Source of the DNA: Eubacteriales bacterium
Lineage (GTDB): Bacteria; Bacillota; Clostridia; Christensenellales; CAG-138
Length of the DNA stretch: 64,000 bases
NCBI GenBank assembly: GCA_021373115.1
Contig: JAJFTI010000008.1
Span: 1 to 64,000, forward strand
Direction of reading: 5' to 3'
The position numbers and the translations under genes are program-made. Below are positions 8,347 to 16,787 of the stretch, one piece after another (within the stretch, counting starts at the first letter, position 1; each line of letters opens with the position of its first letter). Under the pieces are notes generated by a model. The model worked only from the letters and a program-made list of their open reading frames with translations, was not told the origin of the DNA and did no database searches.

Positions 8347-9528
8347 TCAGCCCGCGTCTACAACCCACTGGTCGATGTTCGCGGCCGAAACGATGTATTC
8401 CGGATAACCCGTGAAGTTCGGGAACAGCGTTCCGTTCTGGAACAGGTTGTTGCATAGCTCGATGAGCGACGCGCCGGACGGGTACGGGAGAATGCCCGCG
8501 CAGAAGATGCTGTTCGCCTTCGCTTCGGAGGCGTTCATCGCCGCGGCAACCGTCGTATCGCCAACGACGCCGGAGCAAATGATCTTGGTGTAGTCCGCGC
8601 CGTTCTCGTCAAAGATCGGGAATGCCGCATCCCAAACGTTGTTGCCGCCGCAGAAGACGATCCAGTATTCGGTGGACGCCGCGTTGGCCTGATATGCGCC
8701 GGAGAACTTCGCAATGTTATTGTCGGTGAGGTTGTCCACGGTATCCAGCCAGATGAAGTTGTCATCCGTCAAACCGGGGATGTTGTCCATCAACGCCTGA
8801 TAGGCGCCGAGGCTGCGATTGTGAATGCTCTCAACGGAGGGGGCATCCAGCATGGCGATCTTGAGCTTGCTTACGTCGAAGCCGCGCTCCACCGCAGCAA
8901 GACCGGCAGCTTTGCCCGCGCTGTAGCAGAGGCCGTAGTCGTCGAGACCAAGGTGCGGAACGCGGTTGCCGTTGGAATCATAGCCGCCGTCGTCCGTGGT
9001 GATGTACGCAACGCCCGCCTGCTGGCAAAGGTCGATGCAGGAAGGCAGCATGGCCGCCGTTACCGGCGTGAGAATGACGGCGTCAACATCCTGATTGATT
9101 GCGTTCTGAACGCCCTGAAGGAACGCGTCCTCCGAGTTGTTCGCATCGATGCCGATGAAGTCAATGCCGAGTTCCTTCGCCTTGTCTTCCATACCCTTGC
9201 TCTTCGGAGCAAACCAGGAGCTGGTCAGGAATTTGCAGATGAACGCGACTTTGAATGTGCCGTCCGCAGCGAAGTCCTTGTAGTTCTCATGGTTGTCGGC
9301 ATACGTGTCGTTGGTGTATGCGCTCGCCGCAACTTTGGCTTCCTCCGCATACTTGGACAGCGTTGCTGCCGGCGCCTCGGTGGCGGCCGGTGCCTCTGCC
9401 GCAGCGGTATCCGCTGCTGCCGCTTCCGTTGCCGCGGGGGCCGCTTCTTCCGCCGCTGGAGCGGCAGTGCAGGCCACGGCTGAGAACACCAACATTGCGC
9501 ACATGAGCAGTACAACAAGTTTCTTCAT
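8347..9528 (-). CDS. Sugar ABC transporter substrate-binding lipoprotein (CUT2)
   Basis: A 393-residue secreted lipoprotein. The signal peptide runs from MKKLVVLLMCAMLVFSAV to the lipobox cysteine in VACTAAP, followed by an Ala/Glu-rich linker (residues 22-65). The mature part is a periplasmic-binding-protein fold of the Peripla_BP_4 type, with VAFICKFL, GIDANNSEDAFLQGVQNAI and DAVILTPVTAAM as the typical first lobe. It is anchored outside the membrane and passes its ligand to the permease at 5758-6714. The ribosome site GGAGGG is ideal. A strong AT-rich stem-loop lies just upstream of the gene. The ligand is unknown. Confidence 0.93.
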   Translation of the reverse strand: MKKLVVLLMCAMLVFSAVACTAAPAAEEAAPAATEAAAADTAAAEAPAATEAPAATLSKYAEEAKVAASAYTNDTYADNHENYKDFAADGTFKVAFICKFLTSSWFAPKSKGMEDKAKELGIDFIGIDANNSEDAFLQGVQNAINQDVDAVILTPVTAAMLPSCIDLCQQAGVAYITTDDGGYDSNGNRVPHLGLDDYGLCYSAGKAAGLAAVERGFDVSKLKIAMLDAPSVESIHNRSLGAYQALMDNIPGLTDDNFIWLDTVDNLTDNNIAKFSGAYQANAASTEYWIVFCGGNNVWDAAFPIFDENGADYTKIICSGVVGDTTVAAAMNASEAKANSIFCAGILPYPSGASLIELCNNLFQNGTLFPNFTGYPEYIVSAANIDQWVVDAG

Positions 9529-9550
9529 GATTGTTCCCTCCTTTGTTTAT

Positions 9551-9577
9551 TTTATAACTCATCTTTGGAGTTATAAA
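9551..9577 (-). other. Stem-loop upstream of the binding-protein gene
   Basis: TTTATAACTC (9551-9560) and GAGTTATAAA (9568-9577) form a perfect 10-base-pair stem with a seven-base loop, about ten bases upstream of the GGAGGG site of the binding-protein gene. It could be a 5' stabiliser after mRNA processing or an operator. No U-run follows, so it is not a terminator. Confidence 0.55.
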
Positions 9578-9668
9578 TACATTTTTTCGATTCCCGCTTC
9601 CTAAGCGGCGGAATTTGCTTTGCCGCGCCGGCATTTTGAAAACCGCGCTGTGTAAATCCGGCAGCCGG

Positions 9669-10424
9669 CTACGCCTTCACATAACGGAGCGTATCCTTTA
9701 CCGATTGCGCGTTATCGTAGCTCGGCCAGTATTCAAACCCGAAATACCGGTCGTAGCCCGCCTCTTCGGCGGCGCGTATAATGCGGGGATAGCTGGTCTC
9801 CCCAAGATGGAGCTCATGCCGTCCCGGTACGCCCGCGCTATGAAAATGTCCGATAAAAGCGATGTTTTCCGAAATATTGTTGACAAGGTTGCCTTCCATG
9901 AGCTGCATATGATAGCAGTCGAAGAGCAGTTTGATCGAAGGACTGTTGACGGCTTTTACAATTTCGAAGCCGATGTAGGAGGAATCCAGATAGTATCCCT
10001 TATGGTCGTAAATCGAGTTCAGCGCTTCGAGAACGATCGTGATCCCGTTCTTTTCGCAGAGCTCGGACACCCGCTTGAGATTCTCAATCAGCAGCGCTTT
10101 CTGGCTGTCCGCCTTGCAGGAAACGTCCCCCGCAAGTCCAATGAACGTTTTACAGCCGATGTCCTTACCGAATTCGATGGATTTTTCCACGTTCTTCCGC
10201 ACAATGTCATAAGCAAAGTTCATGCGGTAGGTCCAGGCCTGGTTCAGGCAGCATGCGGCGACAGGAATCCCCGCGCGCGCTGCGGCGCTGCCGATCTGCT
10301 TTGTGTCGTAAACGGAAGGGTCCCAGAATTCGACCGCGTCGAGCCCCAGATCCTTTGCCAGTGAAATTCGGTCGTAAAAAGAGCGGTCCTCAAAAATCGG
10401 TTCAATACAGAGCGAATACTTCAC
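9669..10424 (-). CDS. Sugar phosphate isomerase/epimerase (xylose-isomerase-like TIM barrel)
   Basis: About 251 residues of the AP_endonuc_2/xylose-isomerase-like barrel used by hydroxypyruvate isomerases, tagatose 3-epimerases and inosose isomerases. Seen: LGLDAVEFWDPS (near residue 30), a glutamate at the end of ITIVLEALNS that fits the metal-binding Glu, LLFDCYHMQLMEGN (Asp and His), and a terminal FGFEYWPS. Translation starts at the GTG at 10424, which has AAGGAGG eight bases upstream; the open frame upstream of it has no site. It probably isomerises the keto or aldo form of the operon's substrate after transport. Confidence 0.85.
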   Translation of the reverse strand: MKYSLCIEPIFEDRSFYDRISLAKDLGLDAVEFWDPSVYDTKQIGSAAARAGIPVAACCLNQAWTYRMNFAYDIVRKNVEKSIEFGKDIGCKTFIGLAGDVSCKADSQKALLIENLKRVSELCEKNGITIVLEALNSIYDHKGYYLDSSYIGFEIVKAVNSPSIKLLFDCYHMQLMEGNLVNNISENIAFIGHFHSAGVPGRHELHLGETSYPRIIRAAEEAGYDRYFGFEYWPSYDNAQSVKDTLRYVKA

Positions 10425-10539
10425 GTCCGCGGCCTCCTTGTTGATCGATATGAATCCGGATGGTCGTTTTTTCATCTATGGAAATCAGAAAAGAATGCTT
10501 GAATTTAGAATGTTTGGATTTGGGAATTGTTTTCTTTCC

Positions 10540-10574
10540 GGGTGCGGGGCGCCGTATTCGGCGCGCCCGCCCCG
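10540..10574 (-). other. Intercistronic GC hairpin downstream of the aminotransferase gene
   Basis: A strong stem (core CGCCG at 10550-10554 with CGGCG at 10559-10563, extended outward by G-C pairs with one bulge) lies in the 171-base gap between the aminotransferase and the isomerase genes. No U-run follows on the minus strand, so it may limit but not stop transcription into the transport genes. The rest of the gap shows nothing recognisable. Confidence 0.5.
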
Positions 10575-10595
10575 TGCTTTCGTTTGATCCGCCAG

Positions 10596-11876
10596 CTATG
10601 CCAGTACGGCGGCCACCTTATTGATCGCGTGCGCGATCATATCGCAGTCCTCGTCGGACATCTGCGGCGGAATGTCGAGGTGTACGACACGGCCGAGGTA
10701 CTCAAGCGTGTTGGGATTCATCTTCGGGTCATACTGCACCGGCGCCGCCTTCGTATGATACGGGCAGTCCCAGGGGCAGTTGACGGGCGTAGGCGTCTTT
10801 TCCTCAATTACGTGCTTCCAGTGCGCATAGATGTGCCAGTCCGGAATGCCGGCGTTGAACACGCCCGCCGCGGCGACGCCCTCGGCCTTGAGCGCATTGA
10901 CGAACGGCGCAACCTTCTCGCGCGAGTCGAGATAGAACATCAGGCAGATTGCCGTATCGCCCTTGGGGTCGTTAACCGGACGAACCGTAACGCCCTTCGT
11001 GCCCTTGATGCCGTCGATTATGCGCTTCTGATTATGGCGCATGCGGGAAAGCAGGCCGTCCAGCCGGCCAAACTGCGCGAGCATCACCGCGCCGGTGAGT
11101 TCGCTCATGCGGAAGTTCGAACCGCAGAAGAGTTCGCCTTCGTACCGCTGCTCGGCAAAACGGTCCGGCCTCCAGCAGGCGGCGGTATCATGATAGCTCA
11201 TGCAGCGGTCGTAAAGGCGCTGGTCGTTCGTTAGGATCAGTCCGCCTTCGCCCGCCGTAATCGTTTTATGGTACTGGAACGAAAAACAGCCGCAGTCGCC
11301 GATCGTTCCGAGATACTTGCCTTTGTAAGTGCCGCCAACGGCCTGCGCGCAGTCCTCCACGACGATGAGCTTATGCTTTTTCGCGATCTTCATAATCGCG
11401 TCCATATCGCAGGGAACGCCGCGCATATGCACCGCGACAATGCCCTTGGTCGCCGGGGTAATTTTCTTTTCCATATCGGCGGGATCCATGGTGAGCGTTT
11501 CGTCTACCTCAACGATCACCGGAATCGCCTTTGCCGCAACGATGGCCGCGCAGGAAGCGAAGAAGGTATACCCGGTAACAAGCACTTCATCCCCCGGCCC
11601 AACCCCGCATGCCACGAGCGAAGAAATCAGCGCGCCGGTGCAGGAGCTGGTCGCCAAGCCGAATTTTGCGCCAAACTTTGCGGCAAACGCGGTTTCGAAG
11701 GATTTTACTTTGGATTCGCAGTTTGCGGGTCCGTAATATCGAAAGAGGTATTTATTGTCCAGTACCTCAAGAACCTGCTTCTTTTCCTCGTCCCCAATCT
11801 CCAGTCCGCCGGGATACATCGGGTAGTTCGGCGTGGTTTTCGCCTTTGGCCCGCCGTTGATTGCCAGTTGCTCCAT
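10596..11876 (-). CDS. DegT/DnrJ/EryC1/StrS-family PLP aminotransferase
   Basis: A 426-residue fold-type I PLP enzyme that transaminates keto-sugars or keto-cyclitols. It shows TSSCTGALISSLVACG (cofactor phosphate region), VVEDCAQAVGGTYKG (the Asp that contacts the pyridine nitrogen) and FSFQYHKTITAGEGG, which contains the Schiff-base lysine. The SFQ...K...GEGG form resembles the StsC/BtrS aminocyclitol aminotransferases more than nucleotide-sugar ones. The ATG at 11876 follows GGAGG at eight bases; an upstream in-frame ATG would overlap the promoter region. It is the first gene of the operon. In a catabolic cluster it probably works to remove nitrogen, giving a ketone for the following isomerase and dehydrogenase; this direction is inferred. 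Confidence 0.9.
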   Translation of the reverse strand: MEQLAINGGPKAKTTPNYPMYPGGLEIGDEEKKQVLEVLDNKYLFRYYGPANCESKVKSFETAFAAKFGAKFGLATSSCTGALISSLVACGVGPGDEVLVTGYTFFASCAAIVAAKAIPVIVEVDETLTMDPADMEKKITPATKGIVAVHMRGVPCDMDAIMKIAKKHKLIVVEDCAQAVGGTYKGKYLGTIGDCGCFSFQYHKTITAGEGGLILTNDQRLYDRCMSYHDTAACWRPDRFAEQRYEGELFCGSNFRMSELTGAVMLAQFGRLDGLLSRMRHNQKRIIDGIKGTKGVTVRPVNDPKGDTAICLMFYLDSREKVAPFVNALKAEGVAAAGVFNAGIPDWHIYAHWKHVIEEKTPTPVNCPWDCPYHTKAAPVQYDPKMNPNTLEYLGRVVHLDIPPQMSDEDCDMIAHAINKVAAVLA

Positions 11877-11949
11877 GGTTTCGTCCTCCCTCGTGTCAGC
11901 GATTGCTGCCCCTTGCTGTGATATGCAGAAATGCCCTCTGTTTGCCCTG

Positions 11950-11978
11950 ATTATAATTTGGCCAAATCCTTTTGTCAA
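11950..11978 (-). promoter_or_regulatory. Sigma-A promoter of the region 1 operon with palindrome in the spacer
   Basis: On the minus strand TTGACA (11973-11978) and TATAAT (11950-11955) are both exact consensus with a 17-base spacer. The spacer contains a perfect 12-base palindrome, ATTTGGCCAAAT (11956-11967). Just upstream is AAACGTTT (11990-11997), a CG-centred palindrome of the kind bound by LacI-family proteins. A repressor bound in the spacer would block RNA polymerase; the divergent LacI gene is the obvious candidate. Confidence 0.85.
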
Positions 11979-12146
11979 TAAAAATATTCAAACGTTTTAA
12001 TAAATTATATATCTTCCATATTTCTTTACATTGCTGGCTTTTTTACGATTCTATTCATAAATATCAAAATAATTTCCTGCTTTTCTGAATTGTTTTAATT
12101 ATATGGAGATGTTCTTTGATTTTTCCCTTTGAATTACAGCATTCTA

Positions 12147-12191
12147 TTTACAAAAAACATTTTATCCATTAAAATGAGTCGATAAACGACT
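12147..12191 (+). promoter_or_regulatory. Promoter of the LacI-family gene, followed by an inverted repeat
   Basis: TTTACA (12147-12152), a 17-base spacer and TAAAAT (12170-12175) form a good plus-strand promoter. An inverted repeat AGTCG-ATAAA-CGACT (12177-12191) overlaps the expected start of transcription and could be an autoregulatory site. The AT-rich 11979-12146 between the two divergent promoters holds only the AAACGTTT palindrome as a recognisable element. Confidence 0.65.
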
Positions 12192-12213
12192 TTCAAGCAG
12201 CATTAGGGGTATC

Positions 12214-13245
12214 ATGCCAAAGCTCACCATCGTGGACATCGCTAAACTGGCGGGCGTTTCGCCCTCCACCGTCTCTCTCGTCATGAACAGACGCCCGGGC
12301 ATCAGCGAGGATACGCGCCGTCGGGTGCTGGATGTGATCGAGCGGATGAATTTTGCGCCGAGCCAGAGCGCGCGCAGCCAGATTTTAAAATCGTCCCAGA
12401 CAATCGCGGTGCTGTTCAACATGAACAGCCACCCGCTGGAACATCTCTTTCAGGAGAGCCTGAACAAATGCATTTTGCGTTACTGCACCGAACGCGAGTA
12501 TAACCTCGTCTTCGTTGCCTGTTCGTTCGGGGACGATTCCGCGCCCGTTACCCTGCCGAACATCCTGCGTTCGCGGGATGTGGACGGCGTTGTTTCCTAC
12601 GGCTATGTTCCCGTTTCCGTCATCACGGGTCTGCAGGATCTGGAATTGCCGTATCTGCTGCTGGACAGCCACCAGCTGCCGAACCACTGCATGAGTCTTC
12701 GCGTGGACTATTACGGCGCGGCGCGCATGGCCATGAAGCACCTCACGGACAACGGACATACGCAGATTGCCTATATCGGCAGCAACTTTCCGCCGCTCTA
12801 CAGCCAGCAGACCTTTGAAGGGTACCGCAGCGCGCTGGAGGAGCAGGGCATTGTCGTTCCGCTGAGCTGGATTCAGATGCAGAGCAAGGACAGCGACGGT
12901 GAGGACAGCGCGGAAAAACAAATGCAGGCAATCCTCCAGTCCGGCACCATGCCGACCGCCGTCTTCTGCGCGGCGGATATCTACGCCGTGGGCGCAATTC
13001 GCGCGCTTAAGCAAGCGGGGCTGCGCGTGCCGGGGGACGTCTCCGTTATCGGGATCGACGATATTTTAATCAGCTCCTATATCGACCCGCCACTGACGAC
13101 GATTCGCATCGACTCCAACCGTCTGGCAACCAAGGGCTGCGACATGCTGTTCGCCAGCATTGAAGCGGGCACGCCGAACACCGCGCACGAGCAGTTTTCG
13201 GACTTTACGCTCGCCGTTCGGAATACCGTCCGTTCGCTCGTCTGA
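12214..13245 (+). CDS. LacI-family transcriptional regulator
   Basis: A 343-residue regulator with an N-terminal LacI helix-turn-helix (TIVDIAKLAGVSPSTVSLVMN, with the hinge MNFAPSQSARSQ near residue 50) and a sugar-binding domain to the C-terminus (GVVSYGYVPV, HLTDNGHTQIAYIGS, SVIGIDDILISSYIDPPLTTIRID). It faces the operon starting at 11876 and most likely controls it through palindromes in that promoter. The ligand is probably the substrate or first intermediate of that pathway. It has its own promoter and a terminator directly downstream. Confidence 0.93.
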   Translation: MPKLTIVDIAKLAGVSPSTVSLVMNRRPGISEDTRRRVLDVIERMNFAPSQSARSQILKSSQTIAVLFNMNSHPLEHLFQESLNKCILRYCTEREYNLVFVACSFGDDSAPVTLPNILRSRDVDGVVSYGYVPVSVITGLQDLELPYLLLDSHQLPNHCMSLRVDYYGAARMAMKHLTDNGHTQIAYIGSNFPPLYSQQTFEGYRSALEEQGIVVPLSWIQMQSKDSDGEDSAEKQMQAILQSGTMPTAVFCAADIYAVGAIRALKQAGLRVPGDVSVIGIDDILISSYIDPPLTTIRIDSNRLATKGCDMLFASIEAGTPNTAHEQFSDFTLAVRNTVRSLV

Positions 13246-13275
13246 GTTTCGATTTATCTTTTTAAATATAGAACA

Positions 13276-13318
13276 AGCCCCGCCGGACGCGACCTTGCGT
13301 CAGCGGGGCTGTATTTTT
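13276..13318 (+). terminator. Rho-independent terminator after the LacI gene
   Basis: AGCCCCGC...GCGGGGCT arms (13276-13310) with an inner GACGC/GCGTC extension are followed by GTATTTTT. It lies between convergent genes, so it may also slow transcripts leaving the YjbQ gene at 13340, although the minus-strand U-run is weak. Confidence 0.85.
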
Positions 13319-13339
13319 ACTGATAACAAAATCCGAAAC

Positions 13340-13834
13340 TTATTCGCCGATCACTGAAATCTGAACTGTACGCGTCCGGGCGCGGGTCGTGTCGAAATCG
13401 ATAAAATAGATGAACCCGAATTCGCCGAGGTCGAGCTTGCCGTCGATCAAAGTGATCGTTTCGCTCCGGCCGACCAGCGCGGAGATCAAATGCGCGTCCG
13501 TATTGTGGCAGCCGCGCGCGTCCTCGCCATGCTCCGCGGCGAAGGCGAGCGCCTTCGGGCCGGGGTGCAGATAGATTCCTTCGCGGCGGCAGGGCGGAAA
13601 CGCCCGCTCCAGCCCCTCGATAAAGTCCTGCTGCAAGGTTTCGAGCCCCGTAACGGACATATCAAACGCGGCTTCCTGCGTGATCACCGCGCAGGTCGTG
13701 TGGTGCGAATACACCGAGATGATCCCGTTTTGAATTCCCGAACGCAGAACTACGTCCTTCGCCGCCTGCGTTACGTTGTGGAATGTCTGAATTCCGTTTT
13801 CACTCTGCAGCGAAATCGCTTCCCTGTAAACCAT
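13340..13834 (-). CDS. YjbQ/UPF0047-family protein, copy 1
   Basis: A 164-residue protein of the YjbQ (UPF0047) family. Conserved motifs are SVYSHHTTCAVITQEA (metal-binding histidines near residues 43-44), CHNTDAHLISALVGRSETI (near 109-127) and FIYFIDFDTTRARTRTV at the end. E. coli YjbQ has weak thiamine-phosphate synthase activity in vivo, but its main role is not settled. Here it is paired, 18 bases downstream, with a triose-phosphate-isomerase-like gene, and the same pair recurs at 16110-17495. That suggests a metabolic role with sugar phosphates instead of thiamine. The ribosome site is GGAGGGGG. Confidence 0.85.
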   Translation of the reverse strand: MVYREAISLQSENGIQTFHNVTQAAKDVVLRSGIQNGIISVYSHHTTCAVITQEAAFDMSVTGLETLQQDFIEGLERAFPPCRREGIYLHPGPKALAFAAEHGEDARGCHNTDAHLISALVGRSETITLIDGKLDLGEFGFIYFIDFDTTRARTRTVQISVIGE

Positions 13835-13852
13835 GAAATGCCCCCTCCTTCG

Positions 13853-14572
13853 TTATGCGTTTGGCTTGAGCCTGCCCTGCGCAATCAGGTCCTCGCGGGC
13901 TTTTTTCACGTAAGCGACCATTTCGTTCAGCAGCGCGTGGGGATCCGGCGAATGGAGGATGCCGCTCGCGGAACCAGCCGCCTCGGAACCGGCCATGATG
14001 AAATCGTAGATCTGCTGCGCGGTGGTAATGCCCGCCGCCTGCTCGACCATGATGTTCGGGTCGATCGCTTTGACCGCCTTGATCGCCTCCATCACATAAG
14101 ACATGTCGCTCGCGTTGCCGGAGCCGATGAGTTCCGTCGGTTCCGGATTGATGATATCCGGGTGCAATTCGGCAATGGCGCGCGCCTCGGCGATGGTATC
14201 CGCGCAGACGAACGAAAGCATATCCAGTTCGTTCGCGCGGTCAATGCAGGTTTTGATGTGCGTCAGCGTCATGGGCCGCTCGCAGTGGTTGAGCACAACC
14301 CCCTGCGCGCCCGCAGCTTTGAGCGCTTCCGGCAGCACGTCCGCCATGCCCCTGCCGGGGCGGAGCGTATCCATGTACGGCGCGAGCACGATCAGGTGCT
14401 TCGTATGTTCCGCGATGCGGCGGATCTCCGTATAGGGCGCGATGAACAGCACGTCCACATCGTATTGCTCCGCCGCGCGGTCGGCGGCGAGCGCCAGCTC
14501 GTAGACCGGATCGCCGTAAATATAGTTCTTGACGCTCGTTTCAAAAAACGGCGTGCGGATTTTTGGTTTCAA
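13853..14572 (-). CDS. Triose-phosphate-isomerase-like protein, copy 1
   Basis: A 239-residue TIM barrel resembling the short archaeal triose-phosphate isomerases. Catalytic positions are retained: Lys15 (SVKNYIYG), His96 (LNHCERP) and Glu144 (NPEPTELIGSG), plus the phosphate-binding loops GITTAQQ and GSEAAGSASGIL. It probably isomerises a short-chain sugar phosphate (triose, tetrose or similar). It is unlikely to be the glycolytic enzyme because a second copy and a fucose-isomerase-like gene lie in the same operon. Start is TTG with GGAGG eight bases upstream. Confidence 0.8.
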   Translation of the reverse strand: MKPKIRTPFFETSVKNYIYGDPVYELALAADRAAEQYDVDVLFIAPYTEIRRIAEHTKHLIVLAPYMDTLRPGRGMADVLPEALKAAGAQGVVLNHCERPMTLTHIKTCIDRANELDMLSFVCADTIAEARAIAELHPDIINPEPTELIGSGNASDMSYVMEAIKAVKAIDPNIMVEQAAGITTAQQIYDFIMAGSEAAGSASGILHSPDPHALLNEMVAYVKKAREDLIAQGRLKPNA

Positions 14573-14641
14573 CGTTTTTCCCTCCCGTGTCGTCTCTCTG
14601 CAATTCGAACCGAATCCTTGGCAGGAATCGACCGCTGCGCT

Positions 14642-15997
14642 TTAAATCAGATCGATATCCAGCAATTTACAGAAATCCCGCACCGCCTGGCGATGATCCC
14701 CATAACAGACGATCACGTGCTGGCTCGACACCTTCTGCGCAAACTCCTCCACCGTGCAATCCAGAGGGAATACCTCCAGGCTCGGCAGTTGCGGCGCGGG
14801 CGGCGTCCAGCCGCACTCCTCCCACTTTGCGGGCGTCTTCGCCTCGGCAAGATACATATGCATGGCATACCGCCCGTCCTGATAAATCAGTCGCAGGCAG
14901 GTGACCAGCCCCGTTTTCACGCGGGACACGTTGAGCAGGCTCTGCGAAAGCAGGCCGAACGCGGTCGGCAGCACATGCGTATCCCCTTTGGTTGCGCTCC
15001 TTGGAATAAAGTCCGGCACGCCGATGAGCATGCTCTTTTCAAAAAACTCATAATATTCCAGATACGGCACGATCTGACCCGAAATCCCTTTGGCAATCAG
15101 CTGCGTCACCGCGCCCATCACGTCGTTTTCCGGTATGGTCAGCACACCATAACGCTGTTCGAGCAGCATAAACACCATTGCGGGCGGAAACCCGGCGAGC
15201 CTCTTCATGCCGTCCACGTCGATCAGCGTCACCGCCTGGTAACCGCGCGCCTCAATCCTCTTCCCAATGGCAAGCGCATAGCGAACGCCGGTTTCGAGCA
15301 CGCTGTCGTCGCAGGGTTTATCGAACACCCAACTCTTGCGAATGAACGCGATCGTCTCCGCAACATCCTTCGGATCGAGTGTGTCCTGCAGCTGAACGAT
15401 CTCCAGCATCTCAAACGGCTCAACCTCCACGCCAAGCTGCCCGCGCATGCTGTTTCCTTCAAACTGCGTGCCGTAGAGCAGCATGTCGCGATAGCCCATG
15501 GAGCCGACGCGCGCCGTGCGCAGCTGTTTTGCCGCGTAGGCCGCGTTCGTAAACGCGCGAATCCGTTCGATCGGTTCCGGCTTGCCGATCACGCTGTATA
15601 CAAACTGGAAGCGATAATGCATTGCCGCGAGCGCGGGGCGAATCGCCGTTGTGCCCGCCTGGTCCGCGGTGGTAACAAGATGGCCGTTTTCCATCCAGCC
15701 GCAGAGTCCCCAGAGCAGCACCGGCAGATGGCGAAACCGGTCCGCCACCCGGATGACCGCGTGGGTCGGCACCCAGCCCGCGACGCAAAGAACGACGCAG
15801 TCCGGTTCCCCGCCCGCCAGTTTTGAAATTGCCGCATCCGCCGTTTGATAGGACGGATCGTCAATCACAATCCCCGCGTCGGTAATTTGCGTATTCTCCA
15901 GTGCACCGAGCGTTTTAAGCGCGCCATCGTGCTTGATGGCCAGCCGTTCAAACGGCGTATTCACCTCGCCAAAGCAAACGAAGCCAACCTGTTTCAT
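14642..15997 (-). CDS. L-fucose/L-arabinose isomerase-family protein
   Basis: A 451-residue member of the FucI/AraA-like isomerase superfamily. The N-terminal domain has a CheY-like alternation (VGFVCFGE..., DCVVLCVAGWVPTHAV). The C-terminal half carries LTIPENDVMGAVTQL, in which Glu fits a metal ligand, VPYLEYYEF and a terminal VIVCYGDHRQAV. It should convert an aldose to a ketose with a divalent metal. It lies between the two YjbQ/TIM pairs, so it probably performs the first step, with the FGGY kinase of the divergent operon (20352) next. The substrate is not readable from sequence. Confidence 0.8.
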   Translation of the reverse strand: MKQVGFVCFGEVNTPFERLAIKHDGALKTLGALENTQITDAGIVIDDPSYQTADAAISKLAGGEPDCVVLCVAGWVPTHAVIRVADRFRHLPVLLWGLCGWMENGHLVTTADQAGTTAIRPALAAMHYRFQFVYSVIGKPEPIERIRAFTNAAYAAKQLRTARVGSMGYRDMLLYGTQFEGNSMRGQLGVEVEPFEMLEIVQLQDTLDPKDVAETIAFIRKSWVFDKPCDDSVLETGVRYALAIGKRIEARGYQAVTLIDVDGMKRLAGFPPAMVFMLLEQRYGVLTIPENDVMGAVTQLIAKGISGQIVPYLEYYEFFEKSMLIGVPDFIPRSATKGDTHVLPTAFGLLSQSLLNVSRVKTGLVTCLRLIYQDGRYAMHMYLAEAKTPAKWEECGWTPPAPQLPSLEVFPLDCTVEEFAQKVSSQHVIVCYGDHRQAVRDFCKLLDIDLI

Positions 15998-16109
15998 ACT
16001 TGATAACCTCCCAGCGTATCATTCGGCGCACGAGCAGCCCTTCTGCGGGAAGAAGGCCGGGAGCATTGCGCCCCCCGCCTCTCCCCGATTTCGGCGCGGA
16101 TTCCGCGGG

Positions 16110-16730
16110 TCAGCGCTCCTGCTGGAGCGTGTACTCGCGCATGGTCGCTTTTTCTTCGTCCGTGAATTTTCGCAGGGTATTGATCGTTTCGCCATTTTTG
16201 AACTTGCGGCTGCCAACGTCTTCCGGCGTTCCCATCACGGTCACGTTTACCTGACGGTGACGCGCGCGGACATGATCCCAGTCGATAAAGTAGATATGCG
16301 CGAATTCACCCGCATCCAGCTTTCCATCCTTGACCGTAACGGTTTCACTGCGGCCAAAGAACACGCTGCGTAGATGCCCGTCTGTATTCATGCTTGTGTA
16401 GTTGCCCGGCTCGCCGAAGGTGCGGCCAAACTGCGCATGAACCGGACCGGGATGGCGGTACTGGTGCTCTTCCGTAAAATCCGGAATCATCCTGCGCATG
16501 ATGTCTAAAAGGTCATGCTGCAGATATTCGAGATCGAACGTATCCAGATCGTGCGAGCATTCCTGCACCATAACGGAGCACGTGGTGTGGTGGGAAACGA
16601 TCGCGCAGGTACCGTTTTTAATGCCCGACGCGGCGACGATTTCCAGTACCTCCTTCGAGATGTCGTGGAAGGTGGGAATCCACCCGCGCGACTGCAGCTC
16701 GATTTCTTTTTGAACAACTTTGAAATCCAT
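16110..16730 (-). CDS. YjbQ/UPF0047-family protein, copy 2 (extended C-terminus)
   Basis: A 206-residue paralogue of the protein at 13340-13834. It keeps IVSHHTTCSVMVQECS, MNTDGHLRSVFFGRSETVTV and AHIYFIDWDHVRARHRQVNV. About 40 extra residues follow the domain (MGTPEDVGSRKF... to LQQER), with a charged helical tail. An insertion EHQYRHPGPVHAQFG occupies the place of the shorter loop in copy 1. GGAGG precedes the ATG. The clear divergence between copies argues for separate substrates or a heteromer, not a recent duplication. Confidence 0.83.
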   Translation of the reverse strand: MDFKVVQKEIELQSRGWIPTFHDISKEVLEIVAASGIKNGTCAIVSHHTTCSVMVQECSHDLDTFDLEYLQHDLLDIMRRMIPDFTEEHQYRHPGPVHAQFGRTFGEPGNYTSMNTDGHLRSVFFGRSETVTVKDGKLDAGEFAHIYFIDWDHVRARHRQVNVTVMGTPEDVGSRKFKNGETINTLRKFTDEEKATMREYTLQQER

Positions 16731-16787
16731 AGAACCATCCTCCTGTATTATAATTTATGCTTGCTTACTGCTGCTAAAAAAATACGC

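Noticed and set aside
13490..15826. A 778-codon open frame on the plus strand
   Set aside because: It runs antisense across three well-supported minus-strand genes, is Arg/His-rich and has no domain motif; it is a by-product of high GC content.
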